This document shows, piece after piece, positions 1 through 6,024 of a stretch of DNA of 11,122 nt. Source of the stretch: Bacillota bacterium (GTDB lineage: Bacteria; Bacillota; Clostridia; Christensenellales; CAG-138); the NCBI GenBank assembly GCA_023453725.1, contig JAEXTB010000143.1:1-11122 (forward strand), given 5' to 3'. A program made the translations under genes and the position numbers. Below the pieces are notes generated by a model, which saw only the letters and a program-made list of their open reading frames with translations, did not search any database and was not told the origin of the DNA. Positions within the stretch are counted from its first letter, which is position 1; the number at the start of each line of letters is the position of its first letter.

Positions 1-24
1 TGCAACAAGTAACCGCAATGAAAC

Positions 25-59
25 AAAAAACTGCCCTCCGGCGGGGAAGACCGGAGGGC
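25..59 (-). terminator. Rho-independent terminator, leftward
   Basis: A perfect 9-bp GC-rich stem (GCCCTCCGG at 33-41, CCGGAGGGC at 51-59) with a 9-nt loop is followed on the minus strand by AG and six T (30-25). There is no T-run on the plus-strand side, so it works leftwards. It could end transcription from the HD-domain gene, a short RNA started near 115, or act as an attenuator for a gene outside the window. Confidence 0.75.
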
Positions 60-115
60 GGCACTGGCGGTTGCTCCAGTGTGTTGGGGGGTGTCATCAG
101 TGAACTCTTTCAGAC
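25..115 (-). ncRNA. Candidate short terminated RNA or attenuated leader
   Basis: If the leftward promoter is real, its transcript would be about 90 nt. It would hold two adjacent hairpins: CACTGG/CCAGTG arms at 81-76 and 67-62, then the GC-rich terminator stem at 59-33. This layout suits a small regulatory RNA or the attenuator leader of a gene beyond the left edge. The competing reading is coding: an ATG at 97-95 opens a frame with no stop to the window edge (32 codons, beginning MTPPNTLEQ and ending hydrophobic). Its Shine-Dalgarno match is weak (AAAGAG), and the frame runs through the hairpin. Confidence 0.3.
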
Positions 116-121
116 AAGTAC

Positions 122-127
122 AGTCTA
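122..127 (-). promoter_or_regulatory. -10 candidate (TAGACT) of leftward promoter
   Basis: The minus strand reads TAGACT, with 10 nt between it and the GTTCAT core of the last repeat. There is no good -35 hexamer, as expected if the promoter depends on an activator bound to the 11-bp repeats. Transcription would begin near 115 and run left towards the hairpins at 62-81 and 33-59. The -10 matches the consensus at only four of six positions. Confidence 0.3.
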
Positions 128-132
128 CTTTG

Positions 133-165
133 TTTTCATGAACCCCCCATGAACCGAACGTGAAC
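133..165 (-). promoter_or_regulatory. Pho-box-like array of three 11-bp direct repeats
   Basis: Read on the minus strand, three consecutive 11-nt units each begin GTTCA: GTTCACGTTCG (165-155), GTTCATGGGGG (154-144) and GTTCATGAAAA (143-133). The exact 11-bp period is the hallmark of OmpR/PhoB-family response-regulator sites. The GTTCAY core resembles the direct-repeat unit described for the actinobacterial PhoP box. A weaker fourth unit (AAACACC...) may lie at 176-166. A -10 candidate lies 5 bp beyond the last unit, the usual geometry for a PhoB/PhoP-activated promoter. The repeats are seen directly; the identity of the regulator is inference. Confidence 0.5.
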
Positions 166-266
166 TTTTGGTGTTTCCTTTTTAAACCTGCCGTGACGCA
201 TAAATGCCCTATAATAGGCGTCTTTTATTGAGGGGGACCTTCTCGAAAGAAAAGAATATGGCAGAA

Positions 267-764
267 CTATTCGGTTGCTGCCGATAAAAACATTTGATCG
301 AGGTATTTGATCCCGGTGGCAGTCCGAAATATCTTTTCCCGTGCGGATTGCACAGCGGAGACGGCGCTGCTGCCTTCATACAGGTTCACAAGAAAATCCG
401 CTTCAATTAAGATCTGATAATCGAGGCCGCCAATCCCGGTATATGTGTGATGCCTGCCAATGAGGTAACAGACGCGCTCAATTGTTGGGGCATCGATGCT
501 AAGCGCCGTGAGCATACTGCGGGCAACAGGCGGTCCTTCCTGTTCCTGATAGGGACCTGCGGCGCTTTGATACTTTTCCTCACTCACTTTAATGCCAATA
601 TCATGGGTGATGGATGCAATCTCCAATACCCGCTGTGTGTCCTCCGGCAGCCCTTCGCACTCGCCGATGCTTTTTGCAAGCGCATAGACTTTCAGGAAGT
701 GGTTGATCTGGCGGGGGTCCCCTTTGTAATACGCAATCATCGCGCTTATGACATTGCCTGTCAT
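267..764 (-). CDS. Small HD-domain metal-dependent phosphohydrolase
   Basis: This 165-residue cytosolic protein carries the HD-superfamily metal-binding pattern. A first His lies at residue 22 (NHFLKVY), the His-Asp pair at 54-55 (SITHDIG), a His pair at 105-106 (GRHHTYTG) and a late Asp at 123 (EADFLVN). Proteins of this family hydrolyse phosphate esters of nucleotides or related compounds; the substrate cannot be told here. The ATG at 764-762 is the start, because the minus strand has AAGGAGGA exactly 6 nt upstream; an in-frame TTG at 770-768 abuts the ribosome binding site. It is transcribed alone, divergently from the LysE gene, from a promoter candidate that overlaps a palindrome at 797-820. 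The family is sure and the function open. Confidence 0.85.
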   Translation of the reverse strand: MTGNVISAMIAYYKGDPRQINHFLKVYALAKSIGECEGLPEDTQRVLEIASITHDIGIKVSEEKYQSAAGPYQEQEGPPVARSMLTALSIDAPTIERVCYLIGRHHTYTGIGGLDYQILIEADFLVNLYEGSSAVSAVQSAREKIFRTATGIKYLDQMFLSAATE

Positions 765-796
765 GGCCAATCCTCCTTTTTCGGGTACGAATATCC

Positions 797-820
797 AGTA
801 TGATGTATGGTCATCATACT
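797..820. promoter_or_regulatory. Perfect palindrome, likely repressor operator
   Basis: AGTATGATG (797-805) and CATCATACT (812-820) form perfect 9-bp inverted arms around a 6-bp spacer. No T-run follows on either strand, so this is not a terminator. It covers the -10 and start-point region of the HD-gene promoter candidate, the position expected of a dimeric repressor site. The regulator is not encoded in the window and cannot be named. Confidence 0.5.
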
Positions 821-841
821 CCGTGTATTTCTTAAGCGCAA
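813..841 (-). promoter_or_regulatory. Promoter candidate for the HD-domain gene
   Basis: The minus strand has TTGCGC (841-836), a 17-bp spacer and TATGAT (818-813, five of six matches to the -10 consensus). Transcription would begin near 806, giving a leader of about 40 nt with the strong Shine-Dalgarno. The -35 is weak. The -10 lies inside one arm of the 797-820 palindrome. Confidence 0.4.
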
Positions 842-871
842 GCCAAGCGGAAAAAGCCCGCCGTCGGGGGC

Positions 872-900
872 TTTACAAACCATGCCGTATGGCTTATACT
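872..900 (+). promoter_or_regulatory. Sigma-A-type promoter of the LysE exporter gene
   Basis: TTTACA (872-877) and TATACT (895-900) are separated by exactly 17 bp and each match the housekeeping consensus at five of six positions. Transcription should begin near 907, leaving about 24 nt before the ATG at 931. That rules out the upstream in-frame ATG codons as starts. An inverted repeat with 7-bp arms (AAAGCCC 853-859, GGGCTTT 868-874) overlaps the -35 and may be a regulator site. Confidence 0.65.
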
Positions 901-930
901 TGCCGGAATATGAAAGAGGGGAACGGAACT

Positions 931-1587
931 ATGCATAAATCGTGGAGTAAGCTGATCTTGCAGGGACTGCGCCTCGGTATGCTGCTGCAGCTTAGCATAG
1001 GGCCGGTATTTGTGCTGGTGCTCCAAACCGCGGTGGGCGGAGGGTTTCTTGCGGCACAAGGAGCGGTATTGGGGGTTGTAGTGGTTGACGCACTCTACAT
1101 CACGGCAGCCATATTGGGTCTTGGTACCCTCATCAACAAAAGTGAGCGATTGCGCGGGGCGCTGCAATATGTTGGCGCAGGCGTGCTCATTCTTTTTGGG
1201 CTTGTGACGGTGTTGGGCGCTTTCGGGGTATCCGTGCTTCCTAAACTCGGGCTTTCCTGGGGTACACAAGGCGGCAGCGCGTTTGTAAAGGCGATACTGC
1301 TTACCCTATCAAGCCCGCTTACCATTGTGTTTTGGGCGGGCATATTCGCGGCAAGAATGGGCGAAGACAATATGGAGCAAAAGCAGGCGTTTGTGTTCGG
1401 CGCGGGCGCGGTGCTTTCCACACTGCTGTTTTTGACGGTGATCGCCGCTGTCGCCGGTACACTCAAAGGGCTCATCAGCGGAACGCTGATGGATGTGCTC
1501 AACGGCTTTGTGGGCCTGGCGCTAATCGGCTCTGGCATCCGCACGGCAAGTAAAAAGCCCGCGGGCGCTGCAAAAGCAAACGGCTGA
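931..1587 (+). CDS. LysE-family amino-acid/metabolite exporter
   Basis: This 218-residue polytopic membrane protein has the length and pattern of the LysE/RhtB translocator family, which exports amino acids and similar small metabolites. The family's N-terminal signature is visible: a first helix running into SIGPVFVLVLQTAVGGG, then a second helix with a buried Asp (GVVVVDALYITAA). About six hydrophobic segments follow, and the tail is a short basic one (SKKPAGAAKANG). The ATG at 931 is chosen because AGAGGGG lies 9 nt upstream and the promoter at 872-900 would start the message near 907. The substrate is not predictable. It converges on the DUF4363 gene with 45 bp between stop codons and no clear terminator there. 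Confidence 0.85.
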   Translation: MHKSWSKLILQGLRLGMLLQLSIGPVFVLVLQTAVGGGFLAAQGAVLGVVVVDALYITAAILGLGTLINKSERLRGALQYVGAGVLILFGLVTVLGAFGVSVLPKLGLSWGTQGGSAFVKAILLTLSSPLTIVFWAGIFAARMGEDNMEQKQAFVFGAGAVLSTLLFLTVIAAVAGTLKGLISGTLMDVLNGFVGLALIGSGIRTASKKPAGAAKANG

Positions 1588-1632
1588 ATTACCAGTGATT
1601 TTTGATGAAGGCGCTGCCCGTTTGTTCGAAAT

Positions 1633-2013
1633 TTATAAAAACGTAGACCAACTAAATGCCTCAATGCATTTGAGGTGCTTTGCGGTTGTAATGATAAATT
1701 CCAGCTCCATGAGCGTCTGTGCTTCGTCCTGGGAATGAATCAGCTGCAGTGCCGCGCGAAGATCGGCGTCCAATTGCTCCACAGACTCGTGGTGCAAAAA
1801 CAGCTGCAGAACATCCTTGCCTTTTCGAAACTGCGCGTTCATGTGCTGGACGTTATCCTGCGCGGCAGCCCAGTCTCCGCGGTGCACAACATCCACCGTG
1901 TTCTCCGCGGTGCTGACCAGCTCATCCGAAAGTTCGCACAGGTAACGGCTGGGAAATACAAACAGCGCAATCAGTATCGCGATGCTAAGAACATTTGCAA
2001 TGCGCTTAGCCAT
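1633..2013 (-). CDS. DUF4363-type protein with N-terminal membrane anchor
   Basis: This 126-residue protein has one N-terminal hydrophobic segment (about residues 5-20, VLSIAILIALFVFP) followed by a helical, charged domain without recognisable catalytic motifs. Size, topology and position directly after a DUF421 gene match the DUF4363 family, which in Firmicutes is often the downstream partner of DUF421. The Cys after the anchor (SRYLC) does not fit a lipobox. Its ATG (2013-2011) overlaps the upstream DUF421 stop by 8 bp, and GGAG lies 7 nt before it, so translation is probably coupled. The molecular function is unknown; the protein presumably works with its partner at the membrane. Confidence 0.7.
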   Translation of the reverse strand: MAKRIANVLSIAILIALFVFPSRYLCELSDELVSTAENTVDVVHRGDWAAAQDNVQHMNAQFRKGKDVLQLFLHHESVEQLDADLRAALQLIHSQDEAQTLMELEFIITTAKHLKCIEAFSWSTFL

Positions 2014-2737
2014 CTGTATTCTCCAACTTCACATTCGTTTTGCGGGAGCACATGCGCCCGCCTTTTTTTTCGTACCCCTGCGCGTGCAGCGTCCCATCCG
2101 GCGAAAGGCTGGCAAAAAACACTTCGTTTGGGGCAGCGTATCCCATGGCTTTGAGCTGCTCATCAAGCCAGGAATCCGTACAGCCGCAATGCTTGAGCGC
2201 TTTGTGGTGTGCTTTTCCATCCAGCACAAGCATTTCGGGCAGCCTGTCTGCATGCGGCGGCAGGTTCATGTCTTTGAGCGTAGGCGCATGCTGATCGCCT
2301 TTTAGCATGACGCTTAAGCTTCCGTCCGTTTCAATAATCGCGTATGCGACGTCGCTGATATCAAACACGTCCTTGTTGCGCAGCTGCTCCATTAAATCGC
2401 TCAGGGAGTAGCAGGAGCTGCGCATGACTTCCTCAAGCACTTTCCCTTTGGAAATCAGAACCTGCGGTTTTCCGGCAAGCAGCTTTCGGACCCGCTCGCT
2501 TTTTAAAGACCCCCACGCAGCCAGCTGCTGCAGCAAAAACAAAGCGAGGATCGGGATCACACCATACACAAGCGGTATGCTGGTGTCTGCGATGGGGTCG
2601 GATGCTAGGTCCGCAATCAGCAGGGTAAAGACAAGATCAAATGGCTGAAGTTCGCTGATTTGCCGTTTGCCCATCAGGCGGATGACAATAAATATCAGGA
2701 CGTACAATATGATCGCGCGCAAGAACAGAATGAACAT
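2006..2737 (-). CDS. DUF421 (YetF-like) membrane protein
   Basis: This 243-residue protein starts with three hydrophobic segments (about residues 2-20, 29-46 and 53-75). The family's signature loop GKRQISELQPFDLVFTLLIA lies between the first two. A soluble C-terminal domain follows, including the stretch KPQVLISKGKVLEEVMRSSC. Related DUF421 proteins of Bacillus (YetF, YdfS, 2Duf) are associated with the spore inner membrane. A spore role here is inference, supported by the spore-type genes next door. The start is the ATG at 2737-2735, with AGGAGG 6 nt upstream; a second ATG 5 nt earlier is out of frame. Its stop overlaps the DUF4363 start. I see no convincing promoter upstream. Confidence 0.85.
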   Translation of the reverse strand: MFILFLRAIILYVLIFIVIRLMGKRQISELQPFDLVFTLLIADLASDPIADTSIPLVYGVIPILALFLLQQLAAWGSLKSERVRKLLAGKPQVLISKGKVLEEVMRSSCYSLSDLMEQLRNKDVFDISDVAYAIIETDGSLSVMLKGDQHAPTLKDMNLPPHADRLPEMLVLDGKAHHKALKHCGCTDSWLDEQLKAMGYAAPNEVFFASLSPDGTLHAQGYEKKGGRMCSRKTNVKLENTDG

Positions 2738-2980
2738 AACATACCTCCTATAAAGGCTACTTTCCCCAAACAGGATAGAAGTATGCTTCAAACGTAATCC
2801 AATTTGTGTGTCGTTTGCCGATACTTTGCTTGAAAGAACAGCTGCCATGCCCCGTATTTTGGAAACTTGGGTGAAAGGAAGTGCCTTTTTGCCGCGCAAG
2901 ATAGGCTGCTTGTGCATATAGTGGAAGAGGCGGTTCGGATTTTTGTAGATCCGCCGCAATTCCAATGGGAGGTGAGCGTT
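2738..2980. other. Intergenic region between divergent DUF421 and amidase genes
   Basis: This 243-bp gap must hold promoters in both directions, but neither is clear. On the plus strand the best -10 is TATAGT at 2917-2922, read alternatively as CATATAGT resembling a mother-cell sigma -10; neither has a fitting -35. A bulged hairpin just before the amidase ribosome binding site pairs CGG..CGGAT (2931-2940) with ATCCGCCG (2949-2956) and could influence translation. On the minus strand a small GAAG/CTTC palindrome sits near 2778-2789. No short gene is convincing. Confidence 0.35.
2967..2975 (+). promoter_or_regulatory. Ribosome binding site fixing a TTG start
   Basis: GGGAGGTGA lies 8 nt (counted from GGAGG) before a TTG at 2981-2983. 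The only nearby in-frame alternative, GTG at 2972-2974, is inside the ribosome binding site itself. Upstream ATG codons in this frame lack a binding site and would add residues unlike the family N-terminus. Confidence 0.75.
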
Positions 2981-3715
2981 TTGCCCAACATCTATCTGAG
3001 TCCCTCCACACAAGAATCAAACGAATTTGTCACAGGCGGCAGCGAGGAATATCACATGAACTTGCTTGCGGATGCGCTCGAGCCGTATCTGCGCGCAAGC
3101 GGTATCCGGTTTACGCGCAATACGCCGGAAATGACGGCAAGGTCGTCTATCCGCGCATCCAATGCGGGAGATTATGACCTGCATCTTGCGCTGCACTCCA
3201 ACGCCGCGCCGGAGGGGCGCTATGGAACGGTACGGGGATCGGACATCTACTATGCGCCCAATAGCCAGCGTGGGCAGACCGCCGCAAACATTATCGCGGA
3301 AAACATACGGGATATTTACCCGGATCCCGATCTTGTACGCGCAATCCCCACCACAAGCATTGGCGAGGTGGTGCAAACAAGAGCGCCTTCGGCGTTTATT
3401 GAGCTTGCCTACCACGACAACGAAGAAGACGCGGAATGGATCGTGAACAACACGGATCAGATCGCCCGCACCATCGCACTTGCGCTTACGGAGTATTTCA
3501 ATACGCCTTTTGTATGGCCGATTACGCCGCGCACAGGTACGGTTGCGCTTTCGAGCGGGAGGCTCAACCTCCGCAGCGGTCCCAATATGGACGCACCTAT
3601 CGTTGGAACCATCCCCAACGGCTCGCAGGTTACCATACTTGGTCAGCTTGGGGATTGGTATTCCGTGGAGTTTGGCGGCAAATCCGGTTTCGTCAACAGA
3701 AACTTTGTGCGGTAG
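2981..3715 (+). CDS. N-acetylmuramoyl-L-alanine amidase (Amidase_3) with SH3b domain
   Basis: This 244-residue enzyme is predicted to cleave the amide bond between N-acetylmuramic acid and the stem peptide of peptidoglycan. The Amidase_3 domain fills residues 3-173. Visible site residues are the zinc-ligand Glu23 (SEEYHMN), the zinc-ligand His72 (LALHSNAAPE) and the probable catalytic Glu141 (AFIELAYHDN). The first zinc ligand, normally the His of a DPGHGG-type motif, falls in YLSPSTQ and is not histidine. I recall this SPSxQ version from other clostridial and phage amidases, so it looks like a subfamily trait rather than decay. A bacterial SH3 wall-binding domain covers residues 185-244 (LNLRSGPN, GKSGFVNRNFV). 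There is no signal peptide, which fits mother-cell delivery to the spore. The gene after it starts 4 nt beyond its stop. Confidence 0.85.
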   Translation: MPNIYLSPSTQESNEFVTGGSEEYHMNLLADALEPYLRASGIRFTRNTPEMTARSSIRASNAGDYDLHLALHSNAAPEGRYGTVRGSDIYYAPNSQRGQTAANIIAENIRDIYPDPDLVRAIPTTSIGEVVQTRAPSAFIELAYHDNEEDAEWIVNNTDQIARTIALALTEYFNTPFVWPITPRTGTVALSSGRLNLRSGPNMDAPIVGTIPNGSQVTILGQLGDWYSVEFGGKSGFVNRNFVR

Positions 3716-3719
3716 CGCA

Positions 3720-4262
3720 ATGGAACAGGCAGGAGAGGGATTTCCCGCGGAACGGGAGCTTCGTTGCGCAAACGAAGCCGTACAGGAGTGGACGCAGCCG
3801 GTTGAGGAATTTTCCCCTGCGGCAAAGCGCGCCATACCCGGCAACATGAATACGGATACCACCACCCAGGAAATGCTGTTGAACATGATCGGCCGCTATG
3901 TCATCTGTGAGCTGCTGATTGCCCTGAACACATTCTATATCCGTGAGGGCATACTGCTGCAGGTGGCCCAGAATTTCTTTATGCTATATGATGAGAGCAC
4001 AAATACGCGCGTAGCCTGCGACCTGCACGCGTTGAAGTTCCTCACCATATTCCCGCCGGGGGAGCGTCCGGGCGTTATGACGCAGGAGCAAAAGTGCAAT
4101 TACCTCGGGCAGCTCAAAGCCAACCAGGACTGCCGCATGCGAGGGCTTCCTGCGCCGCAGCGCACAAGCGGCATGGAGGACGTCGCCATGACGCCGTTGA
4201 TCGGAAACCGTACATTGGTGGGTAATACCCCGGCATTGCTGTATGAAGGGCAGTACCGCTGA
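3720..4262 (+). CDS. Uncharacterised protein, possible spore-coat-type
   Basis: I do not recognise this 180-residue protein. A low-complexity, charged N-terminus (residues 1-42) leads to a compact domain at about 50-112. Its alternating strands (IGRYVICELLIALNTFYIRE, then FFMLYDESTNTRVACDL and LKFLTIF) look like a small beta-barrel such as those in some spore coat or cortex proteins. A polar tail follows. There are five cysteines (LRCAN, VICEL, VACDL, QKCNY, DCRMR), no signal peptide and no membrane segment. The ATG at 3720 has no real Shine-Dalgarno but lies 4 nt after the amidase stop, so translational coupling is likely; the ATG at 3846 is an alternative. It ends before a strong terminator. 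A spore role is inferred from the amidase and SleC-like neighbours. Confidence 0.75.
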   Translation: MEQAGEGFPAERELRCANEAVQEWTQPVEEFSPAAKRAIPGNMNTDTTTQEMLLNMIGRYVICELLIALNTFYIREGILLQVAQNFFMLYDESTNTRVACDLHALKFLTIFPPGERPGVMTQEQKCNYLGQLKANQDCRMRGLPAPQRTSGMEDVAMTPLIGNRTLVGNTPALLYEGQYR

Positions 4263-4287
4263 TTGTTTAATGAAGGAAAGATCCTAT

Positions 4288-4319
4288 AAAAAAACCGTCT
4301 GTTTACAGACGGTTTTTTT
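4288..4319. terminator. Bidirectional rho-independent terminator
   Basis: The stem ACCGTCTG (4294-4301) with CAGACGGT (4306-4313) around TTTA is flanked by an A-run on the left and seven T (4313-4319) on the right. It is functional in both directions. It ends the amidase operon on the plus strand and the SleC-like gene on the minus strand, which converge here. Confidence 0.9.
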
Positions 4320-4345
4320 ACAACACATGTTGACGCCATAACGTA

Positions 4346-5986
4346 CTAGAACGAGTTGTTCCAGACCCGCATGATCATGTTCCATGTTGCGGGGCCCACA
4401 ATGCCATCCGGCGTGAGCTCGAACATGCGCTGAAAAGCAATGACCGCGTTGCGCGTCTGCGCGCCGAACGCACCGTCGGCGTTCACCGGCAGCAGCGCGC
4501 CGTATACGGTGGAAAGATCGTTGAGATAGCGCTGGAGCGTGCGCACGGCGTCCCCTCGCGCACCCTGGCGCAAGAGGTAACCGGGATAAGGAACAACCGC
4601 GTCCGGCAAGGGGAGCCCTTCGCTCTCCATTTCCGCAAGGCCCGTTACGGCTACAAAAATGCGGGAAATCGCATACCAGGTTGCCGGGCCGATAATGCCG
4701 TCGGGGGTCAGGTTGAATATGCGCTGGAAGGCGAGGACTGCGGCCTCGGTTTCCGGGCCGAAAAAGCCGGTGGCGCTGGATATGGCGGGTATGGCGGGGT
4801 AGTCCTGGCGGATACGGATGAGCTGACGCTGTATGGTGCGGACATAGTCGTTGCGCATGCCGCGCCTGAGCAGGAAGCCGGGATAGGAGCTCTCTATGCC
4901 GCGGATGTCGTTTGACTCTACAAGCTCCACATCGTCCCCGTAATAATACTGGATCATTTCAAGCGGCGTGTAACCGCGCTCCGCAAGCGATACCGTGCCC
5001 CATTGGGAAAGCCCCGAGCAGGTGGTGGTGCTGCCGTTGCAGAAGGCTGCAAACAAAGGCTCCAGCCGCCCTTCCCTGCGGGGATAGATGTTGAATATTT
5101 CGTTTACCAGCCTGCTGATGTTTGAATAGATGTTGCGCCCTTCCACAAACGCCTGATCATATGCGGTGGAGTTGGTGATCTGAAAATTATAGCCACGGCT
5201 CCTATACCATTCCGTAAATACGCGGTTGAGCGCAAAGCCAACCTGCGCGTGGATATTGGCGCGCAGGGAATTTTCGGGCCAGGTGGGGAATATTTCGCTG
5301 CTGGCGACATTTTTGATATAGTCCGTAAAGGATACAGTGACATTTCTGGCGTTGGTGCCGGGAGCACCCAAATGCACGGTGATGGCTTCCGGGATATAGA
5401 CGGTGGGGAGCACGCGCGTCTGCTGCTGCATGACGGTGATGCTGTCTGAGAGCGGCGCGAACACAGGGATGGCGGGCGACAGATAGGGGTGAAGCGGAGC
5501 GGAGGATGCTTGCTGCTGCGGCACGAGGTCGGGGGGGCCGATGGGGTTCCTGGGCCCGGGTTGGAGTACTGCGGGGACGGGAATATCGATTACTGTTTCT
5601 GCTTCCGGCGGTGTCTGCGGTTGTGCAAATACCGCGCGCGGGGCAAATACCGGCGCTGCGGCGGCCTGAGGCGCTGCCGCAAGACGTACCGGCAGCACGG
5701 AGTCAATACCGGGGAATATTTGCACCCCTACAATGCGGACGGGCGCAAAACCCGGCGCTGTTACCGCTATGGTATAGCGTGAAAACGCATTGGCCGCGGT
5801 TGCAGGGTCAAAGCTTGCTGCAAGTTCCGGCGCGGGGAGGACAAACCGGGCGGTGCGCCCGCTCGCATCTGTCGTGAGTTCATAGCCAGCACCTGTTTCT
5901 TCCGAGGTGACCGTAACCGCCGCGTTGGAGACCGGCTGCCGCCGTTCCGTGCTCCTGACTTCAACAACAAGCGTTCCCTGTGCCAT
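4346..5986 (-). CDS. sleC: SleC-like spore cortex-lytic enzyme with SpoIID and two PG-binding domains
   Basis: This 546-residue protein matches the SleC group of clostridial germination enzymes, lytic transglycosylases that degrade spore cortex peptidoglycan after proteolytic activation. Residues 1-102 form an Ig-like, carboxypeptidase-regulatory-type domain (GTLVVEVRS). Residues 103-195 are a Pro/Ala/Gln-rich linker. Residues 200-350 are the SpoIID-type catalytic domain, with VASSEIFPTWPENSLRA (Glu231 in the place of the SpoIID catalytic Glu), QITNSTAYDQ and CSGLSQWGT...GYTPLEMIQYYYG. Two peptidoglycan-binding domains follow (371-440 and 470-540), each ending in TPDGI(I/V)GPATW. Known SleC proteins are nearer 430 residues, so the long linker and second binding domain are extra. 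There is no signal peptide, as in SleC. The ATG at 5986 is preferred over 5998 because AAGGATGGTG lies 6 nt upstream; the earlier ATG is inside it. Confidence 0.8.
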   Translation of the reverse strand: MAQGTLVVEVRSTERRQPVSNAAVTVTSEETGAGYELTTDASGRTARFVLPAPELAASFDPATAANAFSRYTIAVTAPGFAPVRIVGVQIFPGIDSVLPVRLAAAPQAAAAPVFAPRAVFAQPQTPPEAETVIDIPVPAVLQPGPRNPIGPPDLVPQQQASSAPLHPYLSPAIPVFAPLSDSITVMQQQTRVLPTVYIPEAITVHLGAPGTNARNVTVSFTDYIKNVASSEIFPTWPENSLRANIHAQVGFALNRVFTEWYRSRGYNFQITNSTAYDQAFVEGRNIYSNISRLVNEIFNIYPRREGRLEPLFAAFCNGSTTTCSGLSQWGTVSLAERGYTPLEMIQYYYGDDVELVESNDIRGIESSYPGFLLRRGMRNDYVRTIQRQLIRIRQDYPAIPAISSATGFFGPETEAAVLAFQRIFNLTPDGIIGPATWYAISRIFVAVTGLAEMESEGLPLPDAVVPYPGYLLRQGARGDAVRTLQRYLNDLSTVYGALLPVNADGAFGAQTRNAVIAFQRMFELTPDGIVGPATWNMIMRVWNNSF

Positions 5987-6024
5987 TGCGCGCACCATCC
6001 TTTTTCTACTGAACCTGATGCACT

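Noticed and set aside
210..215. TATAAT on the plus strand as a promoter
   Set aside because: No -35 at 16-18 bp, and transcription would run antisense into the HD gene; it sits in an AT-rich near-palindrome.
258..287. Nine-codon frame ATG..TAA (MAELFGCCR) on the plus strand
   Set aside because: No ribosome binding site at a usable distance, it overlaps the end of the HD gene, and it is too short to judge.
832..1664. Minus-strand open frames opposite the LysE gene
   Set aside because: They overlap a clear membrane-protein gene with a promoter and ribosome binding site; no family features.
1659..1675. CCTCAA/TTGAGG inverted repeat as terminator between LysE and DUF4363
   Set aside because: Short 6-bp arms inside the DUF4363 coding end, with no T-run on either side.
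3017..3886. Long open frame (289 codons) on the minus strand
   Set aside because: It is antisense to the amidase and the following gene, is rich in Arg and Cys as shadow frames are, and shows no domain or ribosome binding site.
5506..5877. Plus-strand open frames opposite the SleC-like linker
   Set aside because: Produced by the GC-rich Pro/Ala codons on the other strand; low-complexity Arg-rich translation.
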